This document shows positions 8,168-15,666 of a stretch of 64,000 nt of DNA, one piece after another (the first letter of the stretch is position 1; the number at the start of each line of letters is the position of its first letter). Under the pieces are notes generated by a model. It made no database searches and had not been told where the DNA came from. It saw only the letters and a list, made by a program, of their open reading frames with translations. The translations under genes were made by a program, and so were the position numbers. The DNA comes from Azospirillum soli (GTDB lineage: Bacteria; Pseudomonadota; Alphaproteobacteria; Azospirillales; Azospirillaceae), in assembly GCF_017876165.1 (NCBI RefSeq), contig NZ_JAGINQ010000003.1:62001-126000 (forward strand). Direction: 5' to 3'.

Positions 8168-8890
8168 ATGGAAAACCCGATTTACGTCGCCCTGTCGCGC
8201 CAGACCGCCCTGCGCCGCCAGCTGGACGTCATTTCGAACAACATCGCGAACATGAACACCACGGGCTTCAAGCAGCAGCGCATGCTGTTCACGGAGTTCC
8301 TGGAGCGTCCGGGCATGCACGAGCAGGTCAGCTTCGTGCAGGACCGCGCGGTGGTGCGCGACCTCGCAGTCGGCGGGCTGACGCAGACCGGCAACCCGCT
8401 GGATCTGGCGCTGACCGGGCACGGCTACTTCACGGTCGATACCGCGAACGGCCCCCGATACACGCGGGCCGGCAATTTCCGCCTGAACGACCAGCGTCAG
8501 CTGGTGGACGGCGGCGGCCTGCCCGTCCTGGCCGACAACGGCCAGCCGATCACCATCCCGGACGGCACGCGCGACATCAAGGTCACCGGCGACGGCACCG
8601 TCGCGACCGAGCTGGGCCCGGTGGGCCGACTGAACATCGTGACCTTCAAGAACGAGCAGCTGATGACCGAGGTCGGCGCCGGCCTCTACGTCTCCGACGA
8701 GGAGCCGCAGCCGGCCCCGGCCGACACGAAGGTGGCACAGGGCTTGCTTGAGAATTCCAACGTGAAGCCCGTGGTGGAGATGACGGCCATGATCGAGATC
8801 CAGCGCCAGTACCAGTCGAACCAGCGCCTGATCGACAGCGAGCATGAGCGCATGCGCACCATGATCCAGCGCCTCGGCCGCGCCGTCTGA
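8168..8890 (+). CDS. flgF: Flagellar basal-body rod protein FlgF
   Basis: The protein is 240 residues from the ATG at 8168 (MENPIYVALSRQ). An in-frame upstream extension to 7700 crosses the promoter and repeat element and is not coding. The N-terminal rod motif (LDVISNNIANMNTTGFKQQR) and the C-terminal conserved helix (EMTAMIEIQRQYQSNQRLI) define the family, and the length is normal. It is a proximal rod subunit exported by the flagellar type III system. It is first in flgF-flgG-flgA-flgH. Confidence 0.95.
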   Translation: MENPIYVALSRQTALRRQLDVISNNIANMNTTGFKQQRMLFTEFLERPGMHEQVSFVQDRAVVRDLAVGGLTQTGNPLDLALTGHGYFTVDTANGPRYTRAGNFRLNDQRQLVDGGGLPVLADNGQPITIPDGTRDIKVTGDGTVATELGPVGRLNIVTFKNEQLMTEVGAGLYVSDEEPQPAPADTKVAQGLLENSNVKPVVEMTAMIEIQRQYQSNQRLIDSEHERMRTMIQRLGRAV

Positions 8891-8915
8891 CACAGAACAA
8901 AGGGGAGTAGGAACC

Positions 8916-9701
8916 ATGCGCAGCCTCGCCATCGGCGCCACCGGGATGATCGCTCAGCAGCTGAACGTCGAGACGATCTCCAACAACATCGCCAACGCCA
9001 CCACCACCGGCTTCAAGCGCCAGCGCGCCGAGTTCCAGGACCTGCTGTACCAGAACCTGCGCCGCATCGGCTCGACCTCGTCGGACGCCGGCACCGTCGT
9101 GCCGACCGGCGTGCAGGTGGGCGCCGGTGTCCGCATCGCCGCCGTGGCCCGCGTGCTGGAGCAGGGCAACCTGACCGTCACCGACAACAAGCTGGACCTG
9201 GCGGTCAACGGTTCGGGCTACTTCCAGGTGCAGCTGCCGAGCGGCGACACCGCGTACACCCGCGCCGGCAACTTCAAGCTTTCGCCGGAAGGCATGATCG
9301 TCACCGCCGACGGCTACCCGGTGCAGCCGGCCATCACCGTCCCGGCCGAGGCCGTGGACATCGCGATCAACCCGTCGGGCGAGGTGATGGTGAAGCTGGA
9401 CGGCCAGGTGCAACCGCAGAACGTCGGCCAGCTCCAGCTCGCCACCTTCGCCAACGCGGCCGGCCTGGAAGCGGTCGGCGACAACCTGTTCCTGCAAACC
9501 CCGGCGTCCGGCGAGGCAATCGGCGGCAACCCCGGCGCCCCCGGCTTCGGCCGCGTGACGCAGGGCGCGCTGGAGACCTCCAACGTCAACATCGTGCAGG
9601 AAATCACCACGCTGATCACCGCCCAGCGCGCCTACGAAATGAACTCCAAGATCATCAAGACCACCGACGAGATGATGCAGCAGGCCAGCCAGATGCGCTG
9701 A
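8916..9701 (+). CDS. flgG: Flagellar distal rod protein FlgG
   Basis: This is a 261-residue protein of standard FlgG length. The N-terminal motif is NVETISNNIANATTTGFKRQ, and the YTRAGNFKLSPEG and terminal NSKIIKTTDEMMQQASQMR motifs are present. A good ribosome site (AGGGGAG) lies 10 nt before the start. It is the distal rod subunit, 25 bp downstream of flgF in the same operon. Confidence 0.96.
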   Translation: MRSLAIGATGMIAQQLNVETISNNIANATTTGFKRQRAEFQDLLYQNLRRIGSTSSDAGTVVPTGVQVGAGVRIAAVARVLEQGNLTVTDNKLDLAVNGSGYFQVQLPSGDTAYTRAGNFKLSPEGMIVTADGYPVQPAITVPAEAVDIAINPSGEVMVKLDGQVQPQNVGQLQLATFANAAGLEAVGDNLFLQTPASGEAIGGNPGAPGFGRVTQGALETSNVNIVQEITTLITAQRAYEMNSKIIKTTDEMMQQASQMR

Positions 9702-9747
9702 CGCCGCGCGCTTGATCGATGGCCTCTAGATCGAAGGACCCGCCGCC

Positions 9748-10506
9748 ATGACCCGCTTCGCCAACCTCCTCCTGGGCACCGCTCTCGCCGCCGCCGCGCT
9801 TGTCGGCCCGGCCGCCACCCAGGTTGCCATGGCCCAGACCGCTGCCGAGCCGCCGGCCGTCGTCTACGGCACGACGCACGTCGAGGCGGCCCTGTCGGAC
9901 GCGCTGGCGCGGCACATCCCGGTGGGCCGCCTGCATCTGGAGATGGACAGCCGCGCGGTCGAGCTGCGCGCCCCGCAGGGCGCCGGCAGCCTGACGGTGG
10001 AGAACCTCTACTACAGCCCGGTGCAGGGCCGCTTCGCCGCCGAGATCATCGTCCAGGACACCCGCCCGACGGTCCGCCTGCCGGTCTCCGGCCGCGCCTA
10101 CGGCGTGGTGCAGGTTCCGGTGCTGAGCCGCCGCATCGTTCCGGGCGACACCATCACCGCGTCGGACATCGACTGGCAGGACGTGCGCGCCGAGCAGACC
10201 GGCAGCGACATCGCCGCCACCGATGCCCAGCTGATCGGCATGACGCCCAAGCGCGGCGTACCGGTGAGCCAGCCGGTCCGCCTGCGCGACCTGCAGTCGC
10301 CGCGGCTGATCGACAAGGGCGCGCTGGTCACCATCACGCTCGCCACCCCGAATCTTTCGCTGTCGGTCCAGGGCAAGGCCCTTCAGGACGGCGGCAAGGG
10401 CGACGTCATCCGCGTCGTCAACACCCAATCCAACCGCGTCGTCGAAGCGACGGTCGCCGGCCCCAACCTTGTCGCCGTGGCAAAGCCCGGCGTGACCGCG
10501 AAGTAA
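9748..10506 (+). CDS. flgA: P-ring assembly chaperone FlgA
   Basis: This 252-residue periplasmic protein has a signal peptide of about 30 residues (cleavage near VAMAQTA). The C-terminal half carries the SAF/ChapFlgA domain (PVLSRRIVPGDTITASDIDW ... LIGMTPKRGVPVSQPVRLRD). FlgA escorts FlgI during P-ring assembly. In this genome its client flgI lies on the far side of the prophage. Confidence 0.93.
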   Translation: MTRFANLLLGTALAAAALVGPAATQVAMAQTAAEPPAVVYGTTHVEAALSDALARHIPVGRLHLEMDSRAVELRAPQGAGSLTVENLYYSPVQGRFAAEIIVQDTRPTVRLPVSGRAYGVVQVPVLSRRIVPGDTITASDIDWQDVRAEQTGSDIAATDAQLIGMTPKRGVPVSQPVRLRDLQSPRLIDKGALVTITLATPNLSLSVQGKALQDGGKGDVIRVVNTQSNRVVEATVAGPNLVAVAKPGVTAK

Positions 10507-10519
10507 GGAGAAACCTCCG

Positions 10520-11293
10520 ATGTCCGCCCAGAAGACCGCCCGCAAGACCCTCTTCCGCTTCGCGCTGCTCGCCGCCGTCGCCGCCAGTCTGCCCGCCTGC
10601 AACGCCATGTCCCGCGTCGGGAACATCGGCTCCGCCCCGGAACTGACCAAGATCCAGGACCCCTACGCGCAGCCCGGCTACCAGCCGGTCAGCCTGCCGA
10701 TGCCGACCCCGCTGCCGGCCGAGCGGAACCCGAACTCGCTGTGGCGGAACGGCTCCAAGGCCTTCTTCAAGGACCAGCGCGCCAACAAAGTGGGCGACCT
10801 GCTGACCGTCAACATCAAGATCGACGATCAGGCCCAGATGAACAACCAGAGCACCCGCACGCGCAACAACAGCGACAAGGCGGGCATCCCGGGCTTCTTC
10901 GGCCTGGAGGGCGCGGCCGGCCTGAACAAGATCCTGCCGGAAGAGGCGCAGGCCGGCAGCCTGGTCGATCTGTCCAGCGCGACGTCCAACGCCGGCAAGG
11001 GCGCCATCACCCGCAAGGAGCAGATCGAGCTGAAGGTCGCGGCGCTGGTCACCCAGACCCTGCCGAACGGCAATCTGGTCATCCAGGGCCGCCAGGAGGT
11101 CCGCGTGAACTACGAGGTGCGCGAACTGATCATCACCGGCGTGATCCGGCCGGAGGACATCACCGCGCAGAACGTCATCAGCTACGAGAAGATCGCCGAG
11201 GCCCGCATCTCCTACGGCGGCCGGGGCCAGATGACCGACGTGCAACAGCCCCGCTACGGCCAGCAGCTGTTCGACATCATCATGCCCTTCTAA
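10520..11293 (+). CDS. flgH: Flagellar L-ring lipoprotein FlgH
   Basis: This 257-residue outer-membrane lipoprotein has its lipobox LPAC ending at Cys27. Conserved L-ring segments are visible (SLWRNGSKAFFKDQRANKVGDLLTV, of which NKVGDLLTV is typical, then GNLVIQGRQEVRVNYE and the final QQLFDIIMPF). The last three codons and the stop lie inside the 16-bp attachment core, so prophage insertion keeps the full-length protein. The native transcriptional terminator has been moved to about 51295. Confidence 0.95.
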   Translation: MSAQKTARKTLFRFALLAAVAASLPACNAMSRVGNIGSAPELTKIQDPYAQPGYQPVSLPMPTPLPAERNPNSLWRNGSKAFFKDQRANKVGDLLTVNIKIDDQAQMNNQSTRTRNNSDKAGIPGFFGLEGAAGLNKILPEEAQAGSLVDLSSATSNAGKGAITRKEQIELKVAALVTQTLPNGNLVIQGRQEVRVNYEVRELIITGVIRPEDITAQNVISYEKIAEARISYGGRGQMTDVQQPRYGQQLFDIIMPF

Positions 11294-11297
11294 GGAC
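11282..11297 (+). repeat. Left attachment core (attL)
   Basis: The core ATGCCCTTCTAAGGAC is repeated exactly at 51251-51266 and includes the flgH stop codon. Identity ends on both sides, so the crossover lies inside these 16 bp. Integrase arm-type motifs lie 70-175 bp inside. Confidence 0.9.
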
Positions 11298-11435
11298 GTT
11301 CCGGGAACACGAGGCGAGAAAGCTTAGTAAAATCAATGAGGAAGGGGGCGCAAGCCCCCTTCAAACGTGTTGCAAGCCACGACAAAGGAAAACCCAGCGA
11401 TTCCGCCGTTTTCCAAGGTCTGTCGAAAATTCCGT

Positions 11436-11455
11436 GCAACACGGCTGCAACACGG
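11436..11455 (+). repeat. Paired GCAACACGG repeats, probable integrase arm sites
   Basis: Two copies of GCAACACGG start 11 bp apart, with a third, inverted copy at 11366-11373. The right end of the prophage has GCAACAC and GCAACACG, also 11 bp apart (51182-51200). The same motif at the same spacing on both arms is typical of lambda-type integrase arm binding sites. Function is inferred. Confidence 0.6.
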
Positions 11456-11596
11456 TGGCGCTTTGGCGTTCTTGCCTTGTTCCGGCGCCCTCGAACGTAG
11501 GCCGGACGTGGAACTTTCTGCCTCCCGGCGGCTTCTGCCGCATCCTTCCCTGCCCACCTTGCACGGCTAGACCACCTCGCGCACTGGCGCGATGGG

Positions 11597-11667
11597 CTAT
11601 CTGGGGAACTCCCCAGATAGAGCGGCATCTGCGGAAACCCGCAGATAGGATATTCGCCACGCGAATA
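11597..11667. repeat. Three tandem perfect hairpins
   Basis: CTATCTGGGG-AACT-CCCCAGATAG (11597-11620), ATCTGCGG-AAAC-CCGCAGAT (11627-11646) and TATTCGC-CAC-GCGAATA (11651-11667) follow each other with gaps of 6 and 4 nt. The first two share the ATCTG.GG arm. This could be a structured RNA or stacked protein-binding palindromes. Confidence 0.6.
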
Positions 11668-11722
11668 CGGCGGGCGCTACCGATCACCCGTGACCGTTCC
11701 CGCTCACAGACCAGAAAAACCC

Positions 11723-11767
11723 CTCTAGAAACTGAAATTCTTACTAGCACCCCTCTAGTTTCTAGAG
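11723..11767. promoter_or_regulatory. Inverted repeat, probable operator of the DUF4160/DUF2442 pair
   Basis: CTCTAGAAACT (11723-11733) and AGTTTCTAGAG (11757-11767) form a perfect 11-bp dyad. It is AT-rich and ends 28 bp before the DUF4160 start, overlapping the likely promoter (TATATT just after it). The second gene of the pair has an HTH, so autoregulation is plausible. Confidence 0.5.
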
Positions 11768-11794
11768 TATATTTAGCCTGCCAAGACGGGGACG

Positions 11795-12043
11795 ATGATG
11801 GGCAAGCTGCTGCGGGGCACGAACTGGTACTTGGAGGTGCGGGGCCGCGAGCACTATCCCGCGCACTTCCATGTGATCGGGCCGGACTTCGCCGCGCAGG
11901 TGGACATGAAGACCCTCACCATCATCGAAGGCGACATCCCCCGCTCGGTGAAGGCGACCGCCCTGGAGTGGGTCGCCGCCAACCGTGCCCTGCTGGTCGC
12001 CGAGTGGAACCGCATGAACCCCGACCTTCCCTACCGCCAGTGA
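11795..12043 (+). CDS. DUF4160 domain protein
   Basis: This 82-residue protein has the DUF4160 pattern (EVRGREHYPAHFHVIGPDFA, with the conserved H-x-P-x-H-F-H core). DUF4160 genes are usually paired with a DUF2442 gene, as here (12055), and such pairs are often discussed as toxin-antitoxin-like. No catalytic activity is established. The second codon is also ATG, so the start could be 11798. Confidence 0.8.
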   Translation: MMGKLLRGTNWYLEVRGREHYPAHFHVIGPDFAAQVDMKTLTIIEGDIPRSVKATALEWVAANRALLVAEWNRMNPDLPYRQ

Positions 12044-12054
12044 GGACGCGCACC

Positions 12055-12555
12055 ATGGCCGACACCCCCCGGATTGAGTCCGTCTCCATCGCCGGCACCG
12101 TGTTGACGGTGGGCTGGCGTGACGGCACCAGAGAGAACATCGATATCGCCGGCTGGCTGGCCCGGCCCGGCCCGGATGAGTTCGACATCCTCAAGGATCC
12201 CGCCGTGCTGGCAAACCCGAAGGTTGCCAATTGGGGGACCGTGGTGGCGTGGGACGAAGAGGGAGACATCGGGATCGATAACATCCACCTGCGCCTGTTG
12301 GCCGACCAGCAGAAGCCTTTTGAGGCTGCGGACATCGCCGCGTGGCAGGAACGACTCGGCCTCTCGAACAGCGAAGCGGCCGACCTGCTGGGCGTGGGGG
12401 TGTCCACCTTCTACACCTACAAGGCCGGCACGGCGTCCGGCGGCATCCCTCGCGGCATCCAGATCGCGTGCCGAGCGGTGGAGCGGGACAAACTTCTGTT
12501 CGAGGCGCATTACCGCCCCCGCCCCCCGGCCGGTAGACCGCCCAAGGCGGCTTGA
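12055..12555 (+). CDS. DUF2442-like protein with C-terminal HTH
   Basis: The protein is 166 residues from the ATG at 12055. The frame is open far upstream through flgH, but that part is a shadow. Residues 1-85 match the DUF2442 layout (TVGWRDGTRENIDIAGWLA ... HLRLLADQQKPFEAADI). Residues 90-140 form an XRE-like helix-turn-helix (LGLSNSEAADLLGVGVSTFY). It follows the DUF4160 gene by 11 bp. As the DNA-binding member it probably represses the pair. Confidence 0.8.
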   Translation: MADTPRIESVSIAGTVLTVGWRDGTRENIDIAGWLARPGPDEFDILKDPAVLANPKVANWGTVVAWDEEGDIGIDNIHLRLLADQQKPFEAADIAAWQERLGLSNSEAADLLGVGVSTFYTYKAGTASGGIPRGIQIACRAVERDKLLFEAHYRPRPPAGRPPKAA

Positions 12556-12934
12556 GGCACAGCCGTTTTCCCCGGATCGGGGGAGAACCCAAATCCCAAC
12601 AGTTGGGAATTTGCGCTCCCCCAATCCCGCGACCTCAAATGCGAATCGATTTCGCTTTTCGCCCTTTTCGGCGAAAACCCTCCGCCACAGGGAGGGTTTG
12701 CACCACGGTGGTGCATGGGCTTGGTCTGCGTTGTCATTACAGCAATGCAGATGTGGGCCGCCGCAGGCTCCGACTTGCGAGAAGCCGAGCGCGGCCAGTC
12801 AGATAAGACCTGATCTGCTCCCTCACCGCCAAGGAATCCGCCTCCCCTCTCGGAGCGCAGAGAGAGGGGGCATAAGGCATGCCGAACAATGACGGCTCCA
12901 GTAGCGCAGCAATATGAACAAGGCACTGATCTAA
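12556..12934. other. Non-coding gap with short palindromes
   Basis: No gene is supportable in these 379 bp. Visible are CCCAAC-A-GTTGGG flanked by AAAT/AATTT (about 12591-12612), GCACCAC-G-GTGGTGC (about 12700-12714) and CCCCTCTC/GAGAGGGG around 12843-12870. The promoter of the PrtN-like gene is presumably in the last 60 bp. Confidence 0.5.
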
Positions 12935-13198
12935 ATGAAAACGACGTTTCTTCTCGCTGCTCAGTATGACGGCCTCGCCATTATCCCGCTTGACCGGGTG
13001 TGCAGAGACTACTTCCCGCACCTGTCTGAACAGCGACTCGCTGAGCGTGTCCAAAAAGGGGAAATCAATCTTCCAATCGTGAGGATTGACCCACGCAGCC
13101 AGAAGACCGCACGCGGGGTTGCTATCGAGCATCTGGCGGCTTGGATTGACGAACGGAAGCGCGCAGCGGAAATGGAACTCCGCAGCTTGGCATCATGA
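12935..13198 (+). CDS. Pyocin activator PrtN family protein
   Basis: This 87-residue protein follows the PrtN pattern (MKTTFLLAAQYDGLAIIPLD, then CRDYF, LPIVRIDPRSQKTARGV and IEHLAAWIDERK). In Pseudomonas PrtN activates pyocin genes. In prophages the family is a small DNA-binding activator. Here it probably switches on phage genes, though no P-box-like target was identified. It stands alone on the plus strand. Confidence 0.75.
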   Translation: MKTTFLLAAQYDGLAIIPLDRVCRDYFPHLSEQRLAERVQKGEINLPIVRIDPRSQKTARGVAIEHLAAWIDERKRAAEMELRSLAS

Positions 13199-13282
13199 TT
13201 CCTTTGGCCGGTAAGGCGTGTCGGCCACAGCCGGCACAGCAGTGAATGCACCGACAGCTGCGGCGAGGATCATGGATCGCAT
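13193..13282 (-). CDS. Possible 29-residue exported peptide
   Basis: This very short frame starts at an ATG preceded by AAGGA (about 8-10 nt upstream). It encodes a signal-peptide-like sequence (MILAAAVGAFTAVPAVAD) followed by nine residues. Its stop overlaps the stop region of the PrtN-like gene on the other strand. It could be a real micropeptide or the remnant of a secreted protein. Support is limited to the ribosome site and the signal peptide. Confidence 0.3.
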   Translation of the reverse strand: MRSMILAAAVGAFTAVPAVADTPYRPKES

Positions 13283-13556
13283 GGCTTTCTATTCCTTCCG
13301 GCTTCCAGTGCCGATTTCCTGCGGCAGCCTCACAAAGTTCTCGCACAGCCTCACGTCTGCCCCGCCACCACCCTGGTAAGGACCGGACGCCAACCTGAGC
13401 GAGTTGTGGAAGTACCTGCGCTGTGCCGAGTGCGGGATGAAGGGCTGGGTTCCGGTTTGAGGTGGAGTGGATACCGTAGGCGAAGGTTGCCGCCCGCCGC
13501 CGGGAACGCTCCAGCCACCGAGGAGGTTGAACTTAGTCTCCACTGAGCGCGGTACC
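13199..13556. other. Gap with one possible micro-ORF
   Basis: About 360 bp between the PrtN-like gene and the HTH gene. Apart from the 29-codon minus-strand frame at 13193-13282 I see only a 98-codon minus-strand open frame (13289-13585) with unconvincing composition that crosses the start of the next gene. Confidence 0.4.
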
Positions 13557-13979
13557 ATGACCGAAGAAAAGCAGGGTCGGTCCACTATACTCCCGACTCG
13601 CCTGACCGAGAAGGAAGCGGCGGCCGAGCTTGGTATCTCGCTCGGGTCCCTGCGTGGCTTACGGAGGCGCGGTCAAATCGGCTTTGTGCGGGTGCTGAAC
13701 AAGATTTATCACTACCCGCAACACCTGATCGACTACCTCGACAGCCAGACAGTCAACGTATGTCAGCCCCAGACCACTTCGGAAAGCCCGGCTACTTCCA
13801 AGGCTACTGGCTCAAACACAAGCCGGGCCGCGAGTCCGGCATCTGATACCGGACGTGGCATGACCGATCCAGCCGCCAAATCCGCCATCAGTCAACTGGC
13901 GAAAGAAACTTTCAAGCAGCCCAAGAAGCCCTTGCCCGGTGGGTTCTTGAAAGCGAGCGGTCCAAGGACGCGCTCCTAA
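13557..13979 (+). CDS. Helix-turn-helix DNA-binding protein
   Basis: The protein is 140 residues from the ATG at 13557. Residues 12-60 form an excisionase/MerR-like winged helix (LTEKEAAAELGISLGSLRGL ... YHYPQHLIDYLDS), followed by a disordered Ser/Thr-rich tail with a basic end. Such proteins act as excisionases or transcription regulators in prophages. Its position on the left arm near attL allows an excisionase role, but none of the sequence proves it. The upstream in-frame 30 codons lack a ribosome site. Confidence 0.65.
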   Translation: MTEEKQGRSTILPTRLTEKEAAAELGISLGSLRGLRRRGQIGFVRVLNKIYHYPQHLIDYLDSQTVNVCQPQTTSESPATSKATGSNTSRAASPASDTGRGMTDPAAKSAISQLAKETFKQPKKPLPGGFLKASGPRTRS

Positions 13980-14070
13980 CGGCCAGTGGAGTACAGCCAG
14001 CATGCCGCAGATACGCGAAGGGCGCCCGGAGGCGCCCTTCCCAAAAACCTATCCAGGGCTTGGCATAGGA

Positions 14071-14268
14071 TCACAACGCTTTCACAAGCTTCATCGATGC
14101 TTCGACGCGCTTACGATATTCCTCCACGAGCTTGTCGTGGTCCGCGTCGGGCATTCGCGCAAGGTATTCCGCCGCGGCAGCTTTTGGCAGCCCGGCCATC
14201 AGATCCCCTACGTTGACCGCCCTATCGCGCCGGCGAGCCGCTTGGACAGTTTCATGGAAATTTCTCAC
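14071..14268 (-). CDS. 65-residue partner of the Ntn-hydrolase-like protein
   Basis: This small helical, charged protein starts MRNFHETVQAARRRDRAV and has a C-terminal amphipathic helix (DHDKLVEEYRKRVEASMKLV). Its start overlaps the stop of the upstream 14265-15563 gene by 4 bp (ATGA), so the two are translated together. I do not recognise a family. The coupling suggests a subunit, inhibitor or adaptor of the larger protein. Confidence 0.65.
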   Translation of the reverse strand: MRNFHETVQAARRRDRAVNVGDLMAGLPKAAAAEYLARMPDADHDKLVEEYRKRVEASMKLVKAL

Positions 14269-15563
14269 TGGCCGCCTCCGACTTGCTCACGAGCGCTGAA
14301 GCGCGCTGCATAACGCGGGTTTAAGCTGAGGTCAAAATAATGCTTTCGCTTGATCCACACAAAGCCTTCAGCCTTGGTTATGACCGCCACATCAACAGCG
14401 CCGCCGATGGACTCCGTAGGACTCGTGACCTTCTCCTTGAGCGACTCGAGATTGATCAGCGTCTCAGCCAAGCTAGCCATTTCGTCGACGGGCAGCATGC
14501 CAACCACACGGGTCAACGGTCGATAGTGTGCATCAAAAGCTTTATCAAACCAACCATCCATAAAGGCTGAACGGTGCTTCTCCACCATCTGTTCCAAGCC
14601 AGGGATGTTGGCGCCTCCAGTAGCAACCTTGATGTCTTCTGCCAAAGCATTTGCCGCAGATTCAAATTCTACTCCAATATAGCTATAAACGTCAGGACTT
14701 GCTCCGGTCCTAAACGTATCCACCATATCGGTCGATGCAAATGGAACTATTTCAGATGGCTTATCAAGCCCTATTTTCCGTGAGCTTTCCAAGATGTATA
14801 CAAATTTTCTTCGCAGAAACCCGTAAACCCTATATTGATGAAGGTGCGGAAAAAACTCCTTGTCTCCATAACCAGCAAGCACAATTCCCGTACTACTAAG
14901 AAATTTAGAGTACTGCTTGAACACCAATTTGATCGTTACCTCAGCAAGTTTGCTTGCCAAATTTGGCAAAACAGCCCACCAAGAAACTGTTTTTAGATTC
15001 TCATCGAGACTTTGAGCTCTATCTACCACATTATCAGCCAGAGCTGCATCGATATCCCCCTGAGACAAGGGAGCCGGAATAGGGGACGCATCGACAGAGG
15101 CATTCATTTGGTCAATGAAGGAAACAAATGCCGCCGCTTTGGAAGCATCATCGGAAGCCGATTGGAAGTTCGGACTTTGGACAGCATCCAAGAATGCCTT
15201 CAAAGCCACATCATCAACTTTGTCTCTGAAGTACCTCTCCCGATCCTCATTTGGAAATATGTCCTGATCTGCTTCAATATAATTAAATAGATGTTCGCCA
15301 TACCCTTCCAAATTGTCAAATGATGTCTTTCCAAGAGATTGGCGATAATGCTTTATTACCAGCTCCCATGGCACTCTTTGCAAATCAGCATTTCCGTAGG
15401 TCATCAGCCCAACGGGGTGATATAAAGATGCCTGAAACACCTTATTCTCCCCCTTAAAATAGCGCACTTCCTGCTTGCCATTCACCCACCCAGTAACCGT
15501 GCCAGCGCTATCCGCAGCAAGCACTGCAGCGCGTCGGTTCATTACAGCTATTTCGGCAGTCAT
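14265..15563 (-). CDS. Proteasome-like N-terminal-nucleophile hydrolase (predicted)
   Basis: The protein is 432 residues. There are two adjacent ATGs (15566 and 15563). From 15563 the product begins Met-Thr, so removal of Met exposes an N-terminal Thr as in HslV and proteasome beta subunits. The start TAEIAVMNRRAAVLAADSA fits the Thr1 ... Asp17 pattern, and NKVF about 40 residues in could supply the Lys33 equivalent. PVGLMTYGNADLQRVPWEL resembles the strand after it. The remaining 300 residues are unfamiliar. A ribosome site (AAAGGA) precedes the start. The gene is clearly AT-richer than its neighbours, suggesting recent acquisition. The fold and activity are predictions. Confidence 0.7.
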   Translation of the reverse strand: MTAEIAVMNRRAAVLAADSAGTVTGWVNGKQEVRYFKGENKVFQASLYHPVGLMTYGNADLQRVPWELVIKHYRQSLGKTSFDNLEGYGEHLFNYIEADQDIFPNEDRERYFRDKVDDVALKAFLDAVQSPNFQSASDDASKAAAFVSFIDQMNASVDASPIPAPLSQGDIDAALADNVVDRAQSLDENLKTVSWWAVLPNLASKLAEVTIKLVFKQYSKFLSSTGIVLAGYGDKEFFPHLHQYRVYGFLRRKFVYILESSRKIGLDKPSEIVPFASTDMVDTFRTGASPDVYSYIGVEFESAANALAEDIKVATGGANIPGLEQMVEKHRSAFMDGWFDKAFDAHYRPLTRVVGMLPVDEMASLAETLINLESLKEKVTSPTESIGGAVDVAVITKAEGFVWIKRKHYFDLSLNPRYAARFSAREQVGGGQ

Positions 15564-15666
15564 CATAAATCCTTTGAGCAGATTCCACTGTACATAGATA
15601 GTATTAAAGGAGCGTTTTCAGTTAGGATTCTCCACGCACTATCCTCCCAGCCAATTACGCAGAGCG

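Larger units (their letters stand above)
11298..11794. other. Prophage left arm: hairpins and integrase-arm-like repeats, no gene
   Basis: Nearly 500 bp without a supportable gene. It contains a GAAGGGGGC-GCAA-GCCCCCTTC hairpin without a T tract (11341-11362), which is the first transcript structure after flgH. There are also three copies of GCAACACG (11366-11373 inverted; 11436-11444 and 11447-11455 direct), a 55-bp segment resembling the sequence beyond attR (11502-11556), three consecutive perfect hairpins (11597-11667) and an 11-bp inverted repeat (11723-11767) before the DUF4160 gene. Confidence 0.7.

Noticed and set aside
11341..11362. Intrinsic terminator replacing the flgH terminator
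   Set aside because: The stem is strong, but neither side has a T tract, so it is listed only as a hairpin in the left arm.
10741..12555. 604-codon open frame joining flgH region to the DUF2442 gene
   Set aside because: The first part is an out-of-frame reading of flgH and the left arm. Only the end from 12055 has domain character.
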